64,000 nt of DNA from Artocarpus heterophyllus (taxonomy: Eukaryota; Streptophyta; Magnoliopsida; Rosales; Moraceae): the NCBI GenBank assembly GCA_025403435.1, contig CM046327.1, positions 16,740,440 through 16,804,439 of the forward strand, read 5' to 3'. Below are positions 40,930 through 51,800 of the stretch, in pieces. A program made the position numbers and the translations under genes. Every line of letters starts with the position of its first letter. Position 1 is the first letter of the stretch. The notes beneath the pieces are model-generated. The model did no database searches. It was not told the DNA's origin and saw nothing but the letters and a program-made list of their open reading frames with translations.

Positions 40930-41620
40930 GGAAACTCCAAAAGAGCATAAAAAAAAGCATCCATCAAAATTGCTACAGTAACAACTTAACATACTTATTT
41001 ATAGAGAAACTTTCTATAGCTACATTTAAAAAATTGTATACAAAATTAGGATACGTCGACTTAAATATCTTTGTTGAAGCCGCTGAAGAAGACATATTGA
41101 CATGAGGAGGAGCGCTATTGCGTAGCTCTTTTTCTTAGCATAGGCTCTGTCCCATTGAGTTTTCTTGACAGGATATTTAAGGAGACAGTTCTAGCTATGA
41201 GAATGTAATGTACTCTTTTCTCTTTCAGTTTTTCCATGGTTTTTTTCCTTGTAAAGTGTTATACGGACATATTCTTTATACGGCGATCATCAATGGAAGT
41301 GTTGTAAAACAATTGTGTGTGGATGCCGTTACTTGGAATTTGCATAATCTGTATTCTATTGAGAATTATAACCTCATGCTTAGATTCCACGCTCTCCACT
41401 CAATAATGTGTGTAATTTATGTAACTTATGTCGTTTCCTCTTTGCTATATTTATGGTTTTTAATTTATAAATAGAGGCTATAGGAGCATGTATTTTTTAT
41501 TTCTTTCAAGTGAATGAAAGAGTAAAATGTGATATTATCCTTTATAAATTTCTTGCGTCTTATCTCTTTAGAATATTATTACTTCTTAACTGAAAATGTC
41601 TTGAGTTATATTCTTTATGT
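40930..41620 (+). mobile_element. Relic 3' end of a Ty1/copia retrotransposon (RNase H tail, PPT, LTR)
   Basis: The frame ending at 41105 reads NNLTYLFIEKLSIATFKKLY then TKLGYVDLN, which aligns with the C-terminal end of Copia polyproteins (the NLADLFTK-type block after RNase H). It is followed by a purine-rich ATGAGGAGGAGCGCTATTGCG (PPT around 41102-41116) and then sequence typical of such LTRs, including TGTCCCATTGAGTTTTCTTG and a TATA motif with TATAAATAGAGGCTA near 41467. No second LTR or upstream pol is seen in place, so this is a truncated remnant. Its 3' limit is approximate. Confidence 0.7.
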
Positions 41621-42320
41621 CGGGCAAAAAAAAAAAAAAAAGAAAAATTATCCTTTTCGAAAACGAAATACAAAGGGAAAAAAAAATTAAAAGCTTGGGA
41701 AACTACTCAAAAGAGAAGTTGTTCACTCTGAACATCCTTCCCTTGGAGAAGTTGGAATACCTCAAAATTCTGTAATAATTTCCTGCCCTTTAAGGGGAAA
41801 AAAAGATGAGAATATTACAAGAAAATATACGAAAACATCATGTCTCAAAAAAATTTTACCAATCAGCAGCTACAAATTATAGGAGAATGGTCAGATAAAT
41901 AGTGGATTTTGTCCACTTAAAACCCATAAAAGGCTAGGATTAGACGACAAACTTATCTTTAAAATCCATTAATTTTCTCCTATTATATTTCAGGGATAAC
42001 CCAAAAAAACCAGTAAATCTAGAAGTTATCGATCATATTACTAGGTGGCTTTAATTCCTTGAAATTGTGCAGTTGTGTACCACTCAACTTGCTCAAACCT
42101 CTAAAAATGTAGCTGTCCTAAATGAGATAGATCGATGACAAAGAATCCTGTCAAGAAAACTTCTCGAATGACACCCGAAATTTAGATTGGAAACAACCTC
42201 AAAGACTCTATTGCCTCAGGGCTACATTTATCAAAATTAAGATACAAAACACATCCTTATTGCAGGATTTACTGGACAACTTAAAAGGATGATGGGATTA
42301 TCATCCAACTAAAGTTGACC

Positions 42321-42985
42321 CTAGGGATGACAGCAGGGCGGGACGTGGACGTGGAATGATTTTCCATGCTCCGAAACCACCCCATCCCCATCCCTACCTA
42401 AGAAGAGAAAAGCCGTGATTGGAGATTTTCCGTTGGAATAGGCCTTCCCCGTACCCATCTCGTTCCGTATACAATATAACTATGCATTTCTAAGTTACAG
42501 TAACTTAGCACAAATATAAAATCATTATAAATTATTTAAACTTTAACATCAAAGGTTCTACAAAACAAACTATGTTCTAAACATATAATAACCAAATCTT
42601 AGCAATAGAATGACAAAATGTATCATCAAATACAATAATAGATACATAGGTTAAAAGTTTTAGAACGTCAAAACATAAACGTACAATTAACCAGCATATG
42701 TAGGAAATCAAGGAATAGAATTAGCCAACTGAAGTTACTAATTAGTAATTTATCTTTTCTTTTTTTTGTTTCAGTGAAAATAGTAGTAAGGAGTAGTTAC
42801 ATTTTCTCATATTTTTTTCCTAAGTAAAAAAATACTAACAATGCCAAAAAGGCTATATAATACAAACATACATATATAACCTATATGATTTATATATATC
42901 GAGATAGAGGCGGGGTGGGGAATGATTCTCCTGTTCTGCCTCGCCATGACTTCAAGGACAAGATTTTGTTCCCATCCTCGCCCTG
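42321..42985. mobile_element. Possible degenerate hAT-like repeat with GC-rich ends
   Basis: It starts TAGGGATGACAGCAGGGCGG and has CCCCATCCCCATCCCTACC inside, while 42905-42985 contains GAGGCGGGGTGGGGAATG and CCCATCCTCGCCCTGTTAGG. Such GC-rich ends around an AT-rich core resemble widespread plant non-autonomous elements. No target duplication was found and the right border is uncertain. Confidence 0.35.
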
Positions 42986-44629
42986 TTAGGAGCAAATCTC
43001 CATCGGGCAGAAAATCCATTCGGCTGTTAAAATAAATTCTGAAGGTATTTGAACAAAAGAAGAAGAAAATAAGGGAAAACAGAAGGCAGTTATCTACCCT
43101 TATTTGATCTGTAGTCAAACACTTTGTTGGTTAAGCCTACATTGATCAAAGAAAGATCAGAACTTCTAACAAATTTAAAAGGCAAAATCTTTCAGATTTT
43201 ATGCAGAATGAAGACACATTCTAAGCCTGAGTTGTAATGTGGAAATTACAAAATTGAATGGATGACGAAATTGTCCCTGGGTTATTACATTAAAACCCAC
43301 AACTTCACAACAATGTTGAATGCATGATTTAATAGCTTTCTCCCATCCATCTGAAAATGAGTTATATAATTCTTGTGTAAATTCTTTGCTATAGGCGGGA
43401 TAATGTGACCTGGGGATTAAAAAAATAAAAAAATAAAAAAAAACATCTATTATAGCATTGTAAACGTAACACGTACAATGGTTAACAAAATGTTAACTTG
43501 ATCACTTAAGCGACTAATAATATAACAATCATATATACACAATTTGTACGGGTTTATATAGTTTTTTTTTTTTTTGCCAACAGCATAAGAACATGATAGA
43601 AACAATTGCAAAGTGTTCCGTCAGTAATGAAATATTCATCAACGAAATATTGGGTTGATATACGTTTTCCTTGCGGGTTGATCAATAATATAAGAACAAT
43701 AATAATTAATGACAAATAAACCACGTATTTTCGGAAAGAGACTCTTTTTTATTAGATTCCATACTTATTCCTTTAGGGAAAAAAACTAGGACACAATACG
43801 TTTTAGAGGGAAATAATTTTTTTTTAACGTATAATGTGTGATGAGCATTATTAACCGTCAAATACTTTTATCTTAAAAATGATTTCATTAATTGCTTATT
43901 CAATTAGAAGAAATTTATTAGAACTGAGTATGTAAAAAATAAAATGAAGGGCATCACTAGGCGCACTTAAAGTTGCCGAAGACGAAAATTGTGTTTATAA
44001 ATTTTTAAATATTTTATTTAATTTCTTTGGTTAAAGTTTGGTAAGGTTTTACTTTAATCTTAATATGGTGTTCGAGAGTGTTAGTTCAAACTAAACCAAT
44101 TTTGATTAAAGCTACTATAACGTGTAAAATCTTTATATTGAAACTTTGTTTTTAACTTCGTAATAAGTGAAAATTTTATAGTATAACCACTAAAAATTTT
44201 AGTTGAATATGAAAATGCGAACACCCTCCTATCTTTAAATCATCCCAGCCTTTCGTTCCCTTTGAGAGTGGTATTAAATGTGGAAAAAGAAGTCGTTGAG
44301 ACTTTCAGAAGTTAGGTATGCAGAATACCCACTCCACAATTTCATCATATGTAAAAAGAAAATATAGGGGTTGGAAGCACGTTGCTAAATTTTCCTGAAA
44401 AATGTAATTAAAAAAAAACAAAAACGTTGGTTTCTGCTTTTGGGTCGTTATATTTGTGAATAATATGATCAAAATCACATTTAACTTTTTGTTTTTATAG
44501 ATAAAAACATGCATAATATTGGCCATATTACACATGTATATGTAATAATGTCCCTATAACTTATGCCAAAAAGATTGTTGGCATAATTTGACCAATATTG
44601 CATTTCTATTTGGCATGGTTGCAAGCGCA

Positions 44630-44655
44630 TACACACACGCATACACACACACACA
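44630..44655. repeat. (CA)n microsatellite
   Basis: GCATACACACACGCATACAC followed by CA units, just left of the TIR element at 44692. Confidence 0.85.
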
Positions 44656-44683
44656 GAGAAGACATAGATAATGCAATTATTGT

Positions 44684-45502
44684 ATAGTTACTAAGGATGA
44701 AAATTTAGGTAGAAATTTTGAAAATTTTGAGATCTCGAAATATTTTTCACTTTATTATTGTTTTCAGCAAAATATCAAAGAAATATTGAAAATATCAATA
44801 AGTTTCGATAAAAAATATAGATATCGAAAAATCCATAGTGTGTTTTTTATAAAATTTTAGTACATATAGGGGAAATTTCAACAAATTTTTTTGTAATATT
44901 GGAAATTAGAAAGTTTAATGGATTTTTCCTTTAAATAAACTATTACTATTTTTATATTTTTAATGAATGAAATATTTCTCTTATGCACATTAATTTTGTA
45001 GCAAGATTCAGCCTTCTCCATAATCTTTTGTCTTTTAGTTGTTATTTTGAAATGAAAAAAAAGAAGCATAAAGTATCTATGACTTCATGAAAACAATTAG
45101 GAGAATTCACATTTTCCATTCATGAAAATACAATAAGAAGAAATCAACAAACCTACATGTGGCATATTTATAATTATATTTAGTATTGCTCAAATAACAT
45201 GTAATGGCACCAATATTGTTTAAATTAAGATAGAATCTCAACCATATTTGGGGCTCATAGAACTTCCTTTTGGTATTGAGAAATATAATATGTATAGAGT
45301 TTATTATGTAAACCATGTTTATTTATATTTTTTTAATGTTTATTGTATCTTAAAGTGTAATAGATATATTTTATATAAGATATCTAAAATTTTTATAATT
45401 TTTGTCAAAATTTTTACTTATATTAATATTTTTCTAAAATTTTTATAAAATTAAAGCACCAATATTTCTACAAATACCGAGATTTTCGTTCTTGATAGTT
45501 AC
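44684..45502. mobile_element. TIR element of about 0.8 kb with 8-bp target duplication (hAT-like)
   Basis: The element proper is 44692-45494. The 8-mer ATAGTTAC occurs exactly on both sides (44684-44691 and 45495-45502). The ends are TAAGGATGAAAAT and ATTTTCGTTCTTG. The reverse complement of the second is CAAGAACGAAAAT, which matches the first at 10 of 13 positions. The interior is AT-rich with 'gaaatattt' and 'tttcgata' motifs and no transposase. An 8-bp duplication points to hAT. The intact duplication means the ends are real. Confidence 0.7.
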
Positions 45503-46303
45503 ATTGTCTCTCGGCTTTTCTACTTGTTTGTTTGCAATGAAAACTATGTTAGAACTGAATTGGGGAGATGCTTTCTGTGAAAGTTCCAATGAAGTTATCC
45601 TAAAGCCTACTTGTGGCAGGTTTTTTGAATCTGCCACTGTTTGTCTTAAAGACGATTGGAACTCTGAAATAGAAAGCTATTTAATCCCACATTCAATTTT
45701 TATATGTACCAATTAGAGCCACTAGGCAACTATTTATAACCAAAAAAAAAAAAAAAAAACTAGCCACTAGGCAATAGGCAGTAATTTCTCTTCTTTTTTT
45801 TTAGTCTCTTTCCTTGTTTACAATTTTTGGATGTGTCAAGTGAACAAGTCCCATTTTATCAACTTCTATTAACTTCCAAATCACTAGTGAATTCACATGA
45901 ACTTTTTTTTTTAGGTCAATTCACATGAACTTTTCAAGTTAATCTAATTAAGGTATTTTTTTCTAAAAACCATGCAAAATGTTCCTTTGCCAATATTACA
46001 AGAGGCTTTTTTACTCTTTAATGCGTGGGAAAGATATCTGGCACTAAAACCTCCAAAACAAAATACTGAAATATTACCATAATTAATCAACATCTCTAAT
46101 GTTCTGGGATTAAATTCACATAAATAAAAAATATTAAAAAAAAGAGAGAGAAAAACATCACCTGTCAAAAGTTTTCATGTTGCTTGTCAACGATGACTTG
46201 CTAGCATAAGGGGAAAAAGAAACTTGCCTTTTTTAGTCAGAAAGAGATCCGGTTACGAGTTTCCAATTCAGGGAAATATGACTTTGCCTTGTATTTCCTA
46301 TGG

Positions 46304-46304
<1 letters not shown>

Positions 46305-46347
<43 letters not shown>
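46305..46347. repeat. (AT)n microsatellite
   Basis: About 21 uninterrupted AT units. Confidence 0.95.
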
Positions 46348-46352
<5 letters not shown>

Positions 46353-47689
46353 TTCACTGAAAAAGGTTGATGTCTTATCATGCGCTAATTGTAGAGACCA
46401 CCCATAAAAGTATACGATACCACCCACCATGCTATAAATAGAAAAAAGGCCACGTGGTCTTATAAAAACAAACAAATATATAAATGTTGAATGGGTTTCC
46501 TTTCTTTCTTCTTTGGGGTTTTCTTCTGATTGATTTGGCTACGTTGCTTATTGCAGATCGGGACTTTTTGGGATGAAATAAATTTTAAATTTTTTTTTCT
46601 CTTTTCCCAAACTGGAAGTGGGTTGGTCTTTCACTCAACCTTTTTCATCTCACCCACCTTCCAATTTCGGATTTGTTTCATTTTGCTAAGCTAAGTATGT
46701 ATCATGTTTTTAGCTTTCTGAGAGACCAAAAAATAGCTCAAGGATGATGGGAAATTATTTTGTTCTTTTGTCCATTTTCTTGCAAGTTTCAGTTTGTGAA
46801 CAAAAATAAAATAAACAGATAAATGTATATACAAACACTAAAATATGTGTATATCTATCTATGTGTATTTTGAAACAGTTTATAAAAGATTCTTCTTCAC
46901 ACTACTATTATTGGTATGTCTTTGGATTTTGTAGCCTATGTGATAGGGCATGATTAGGGTGCCAAACAGTTAAGAGTGGCGAGCCCAAATTGCTAGCAAG
47001 TTACTTACGGACTTTAGATTGAAGTAGACCATAGGATTGGAGGTTGGCCCAGGCCTAGTTAGTAAGTTGATTCTCTGACTTTTAGGGTCTTCATCGTAAG
47101 TGTCCGGCTCTTGGTCCAATAAACAGCGACAAAAAACAAAAAAAAATTGTACTACAATGTAAATATTATTTTAACTAAAAATTAGTTTCTATTATTAATT
47201 CTAACCGTATTTTTTAAACATACTATTGGCAAGACCAAACATATTCCAGTCTATCGGAAAGCATAGTACAAAGCACGCCAACTGCTACAGCGTGAACCAC
47301 AGTATAAAATTGCTACACTATAAAAGCACACCAACTATCTTGTTAATAAAAAGAAATAAATTAAGAAAAAAAAGATGTCTATAGTGGCTAGAAAATAGGT
47401 AATCTACTAACAGATATACCTTTCAACCACAAGATCTATAAAAAAATAAAGTAAAACAATAACAAAGTGATTTTTGACTACACTCAACTGTCAGAAAAGA
47501 TTGAACATAGTCAAAATAAAAATGACTTATCAAAGAAGAAAAAATAAAAAGAAGTAATCATACGGATTATCTCTTTAAGCAATGGTCATAACAAAATAAT
47601 AATGAGTAGTATGAATTTCTGTGTTAAAAATCTTATTACTTCTTTTTTGGTTTATTTTTTAGAAGAATATGATATTTTTAATCTTTATT

Positions 47690-48190
47690 CTAAGGCCAGT
47701 GACTTAAGATCTATGTCTAGCAGACAATGTACTTATTGCACCCAAGTCTTAAATATAAAAAGTAATTTTTCAAATGTAATATTAGCCAAGGTTAATGTGA
47801 ACACAATATCAAGTGCTGCAATCCTGATTGAGGAGGCTCCAAAAGGGTCAGTATTATGGTTTCTGGACGAACAAAATTTGTTATAAAGAATGCATTATCT
47901 AGCAGATCTAAAAGAAAATTGTTAAGCTATAGGAATATATCTTTTAATGGATATCATATTAAGGTTACAAACAGGAATTTTCATAATCTCTGTAATACTT
48001 GTAGAATCTCAGGATAGAAACAAATATTGGAAATGTTAATACTCTTCCCCGAGTATAATGCACATTTCTTTGCAAAATAGAAAGGCATATGGCGTTGACC
48101 GAAAAGTGGATTAAAAAACATTCCCTCTTTGGCATGCTCATCTTGGTCATCCTAGGTTAATAATGATGCAAAGTTGCCAAATTAATTTTT
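47690..48190 (+). mobile_element. Relic of a Ty1/copia element (protease to pre-integrase region)
   Basis: In the plus strand, in shifting frames, one reads NVNTISSAAILIEEAPKG, SSRSKRKLLSYRNISFNGYH and, at about 48126-48190, LWHAHLGHPRLIMMQ. The last is the GAG-pre-integrase signature (WHxRLGHP). The order is that of a Copia polyprotein, with stop codons and frameshifts between blocks. No LTR, RT or integrase core was found nearby. It may be related to the relic at 40930, which has the same orientation. Confidence 0.68.
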
Positions 48191-48243
48191 TGATCATCTG
48201 ATTTGAGTGTTCACGTTAAAATTTATAGACACACGACACAAAA

Positions 48244-48362
48244 GGCCCGTTTGGTTCAAGTATTTGAATAGAGTATTTGAATGAAGATTTAAATTTTTGT
48301 GAGAGAAAATACTGTAGCAAAATAATTCAAACCGTAATTCGAGTATCGAAACAAACGGGCCC
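48244..48362. mobile_element. Tourist/PIF-Harbinger-like MITE, copy 2
   Basis: The terminal GGCCCGTTTGGTTC and GAAACAAACGGGCC form inverted repeats with one mismatch. It is nearly identical inside to 11022-11141 (for example GAGAGAAAATACTGTAGC). It lies 0.5 kb beyond the 3' end of the SUD1-like gene. The right flank starts TAA after one extra C, and the left flank is AAA, so the target duplication is imperfect. Confidence 0.75.
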
Positions 48363-48879
48363 TAAATTATTTTCAATCATAGATCATCAATCTTACCATT
48401 AAAACAACAATTCCCAAAAAGAGCTTATCCTGAAGCAAGTCTCCCTCTAGAGAAAGAACAATACCACGGATGAAATGTAAGAGGCCGAATGATCTTAAGA
48501 ACAAACCATGCCAACACAAAAATATGGAAAAGGGCTTCCAATTAGTGCAAAAATATTATTGCATAACAGGAAGGGGGAGGGGGGGAAAAAAGCATATTAA
48601 AAACTTCATTGCAGAGAGCCACAGACGTTCCAACAATATGGTTTCCTCCATTCTCACCACTCTCTAGGATTACAATGCAATTGAACCTTCTATAGCATAT
48701 ACACACTCACTACTTAACTAATTGCGAGGTTAATCTAGGACCTATCTATTTCTCCTGCTATTATCGTAGCAGTTCCTGTCAATAAAGACTGTACAAAGTA
48801 TATGACCACAAACCTCTTGAAATATATGCAGCCATGAGCAATCAGCAACTTTACACTGCAGGCAATCTGACAATGAAAA
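48363..48879. other. 3' flank of the SUD1-like gene
   Basis: This probably includes its 3' UTR on the minus strand. No other feature is recognised. Confidence 0.5.
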
Positions 48880-51800
48880 TCATTGGTTTTGTAATTCCAG
48901 TGCCGTCCCCTGTTCATTTTGCCGACCATGAGCATCTTCCCCGAAATCTCGCAGCCTTTGACCCACGCAGTAGCGGTCATCTCTAATCTTTTGGTGCAAA
49001 AAAGTCACGCATGCATATATAAGCTTTGCAGAAAACCACATGACGCTCAAGGCAAAGTATCCTGGCCAACCAATCTGATGAATGGCAGAGTTGACAGGAA
49101 AGGGATACCCAAGCATAGTTAATACCCGTCCAGTAAGTATGTATGCAATAGAAAGTACTATAAGAAACTCTATTAGAACCGAGAGGGCGTGTCGACGAAC
49201 AAGACCATTGTCAAGTACCCGCTGAAGCTTCCCCAGCCACCTCTCATCAACAGAATGCACGGAGTCGATCATTATCTGTGACAACATAGAAATTGGATTT
49301 ACTAGAAAAGTTCCCCCGTTAACAATCATTACCTTTTAATGGACTTGATGCTTATAATTTCACACCCTTGCCATAACCGCATTTTTTGCTCTGACTAATG
49401 TTACAAGTATGTAGTTTTGGATACCAACAATGTATGCATCACGTTGAGATGATGTAACTATGTTAAAAAAAAAACGTCTGACTTTTTTGCTTGCATGAAA
49501 GAAGGTAGAATACTCACCAGTCCCACTAAAGTGATAAAAAAGAGCCATCCTAGTACCCAACATTGGAAGAAGGTGATAATCGAGAGTTCATCCAACGGTA
49601 ATGGAATGGGAACAATCAACACAAGGTCCAGCAGAAGACCAACCACCGTCGGAATGACAAATATCTAAAGAGAAAAAGCAGAAGTAGAATGAAAAACAAA
49701 CTTAAATGCTTAGACCCTATTTTGAAAAAGTCGAGGGCAAATGAGAAATCAAATTGCTTACCCCTAATGACAAAAGAGTGCAAATCTTGAAGACTGTCAT
49801 ACAATACTGTCGTATTTGGCTTAAAAGAGACCTTGTGCCTCTTGTTTGAGCATGTTCTACACCATACTTGGTACAGATTACAACAGCCCGCGTCACACAG
49901 CTTCCAACAATTAAAGAACAAAAATCTACAAAATAAGATGTAAACATGATTCGATTTAATGTGCATAAGCCAAGGAGTCATCACAGGGTACCGTCATTAC
50001 CATCAGACTTAAATCCATCAAATATAAGAAGGTGAGACGCTGCTTCAGAAAGTGCCCGTCCAAGTAAAAGAGGTACAACCATCATTAATGAGTTAAAGAC
50101 AAGTGCAGTCATACACGCCAATACCAACAACATAAGAATGCGTAGTGCAAATCTGTACCAATAAAAAGAGGAAAAATTAAGAACATTTTCTTTATTTGAT
50201 TACATAAACAATGGTCAGTACACATTACAGAATAACCTAAAGCTCACCACACAAAAAGAAGGTACAGCTAACATGCACTCGGTGTCAAACAATCAGCAAG
50301 CCTATGTCAACTATGACTAAAGAATGCCTCTCACTGAGAGATGTTAATTTAGGGCCCAAAACAAAATTGTTTGTGAAACTAGTTAGATCCTCCCATCAGA
50401 TGGTAGAAAACAAGATTTAAGTGTTAAGACAAACGAAAAACAACTAAACCGATAATTTCGGTTAAACAACCTATTGCAAAAACCAATAAATCAATGATAT
50501 TTCTAAAATAAGTAAAGTATATACAAAAATAAATAACAAAATCACAAACTGCTTTGAAAAGTATTAACTACCAACATAAACATGTTTTTAGAATTTAAGA
50601 CAGTCATATAAAAAACAAATGATTCTAAGAACTTACTGAGAATCGGCTTCTAGGCCTTCACCTCTGCCATTCTCAGCAGCTTCGGTATTTCGTTGTGCAT
50701 GTAGTCCTACAATTGAACCTTCAGTTGTAGCAACAATTGGTACGTTACGTACTCTTTGTGGCCTCCGTTGTTCAACATTCCCACCATTATTCCCATTTTG
50801 AGGCAGTAAAAAATCACTTAAGCTTAGTAATGAGCATATAAAAATTACCCACTTGTGTAAAATGACTTTGAATGTTTTTGACGGATAGTAAAGGCGCACA
50901 GTACATGGAACGCCAAAATGAAAAAGCGACCTTCTTAAAATTACAGCAGCAACAGTTTTTGCTTCTGAACTACTGCATTCAAGTGCACAACGATATGTCA
51001 CATAAAGCAAGAGAGATGTACAAAATTATGCATGTGCAGATGCTATTACCGATAGAAAAAGACACTTACAAAAGATTAAGCGGGAATGCAGATGGCATAT
51101 AAAGAATGACTAGTTTGATGGGTAAAAACACCAGCATCACCATCAAACTACCATGAACTCCAACAAGCAATAGAATGTCACAAGCATGCTTGAACATAGG
51201 GCATTCAATCATTCTACCGTAGAAGTTCTTTGGATCAATGATGTCCGGAAGAAAGTGGAAAACTCCATCTTGCAGCACCTGTAAGAAGCATATAATATCT
51301 GTAATTACATCAACCAAGTTAGCAACAGAAAGTGATTATATAGCAGGGACCGTACCTCTTGAATAAGGTTCACATGAATATGCACATATACATGGTAGCA
51401 TATACCAACTGTCCAGTATGCCAAGGCCATCCAAAGAGGGTATTTTAAAGATAACTCAACCCTCTCTGCAAATGTCTGTCCAAATATCCTGTGAGTACAA
51501 ACATCCAACCACCACCCACACATCAAAGGAAGCATGCCAACTTTCACTCCCAAGACTACACCAACTTTCAAAATAGTCAGAAAATTCCTGCTGACAATTG
51601 TTATAACCTGCCTACATAGTATAGAGAATCTTCTAACAACAAGGGACAGGATTGCACCTATTCTAGAAGCAATTCTTGATAACAACAACATGGTCATAGT
51701 TTCACCCATGACATAACGAATCATAAACACAGTACCAAAGTAAAGCAAAACAAATGCTAGCATAACTGCGTAGCCAATGAGAATAGTGGTATCATTAGAC

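Larger units (their letters stand above)
30939..47590. other. Gene-poor region downstream of AP2
   Basis: No credible host gene is seen in about 16.6 kb. The first part should hold the AP2 3' UTR. The rest contains AT-rich spacer, microsatellites, several TIR-element copies (about 32000-32235, 32715-32880, 34600-34805, 35560-35700, 44075-44225, 47130-47340), a diverged duplication and a Copia relic, given separately. An open frame on each strand at 45443-45716 lies directly after a TIR element and resembles no family I know. Confidence 0.55.

Noticed and set aside
45443..45716. Open frames on both strands beside the TIR element
   Set aside because: Both peptides look plausible, but neither matches a family I know and no exon structure could be built around them.
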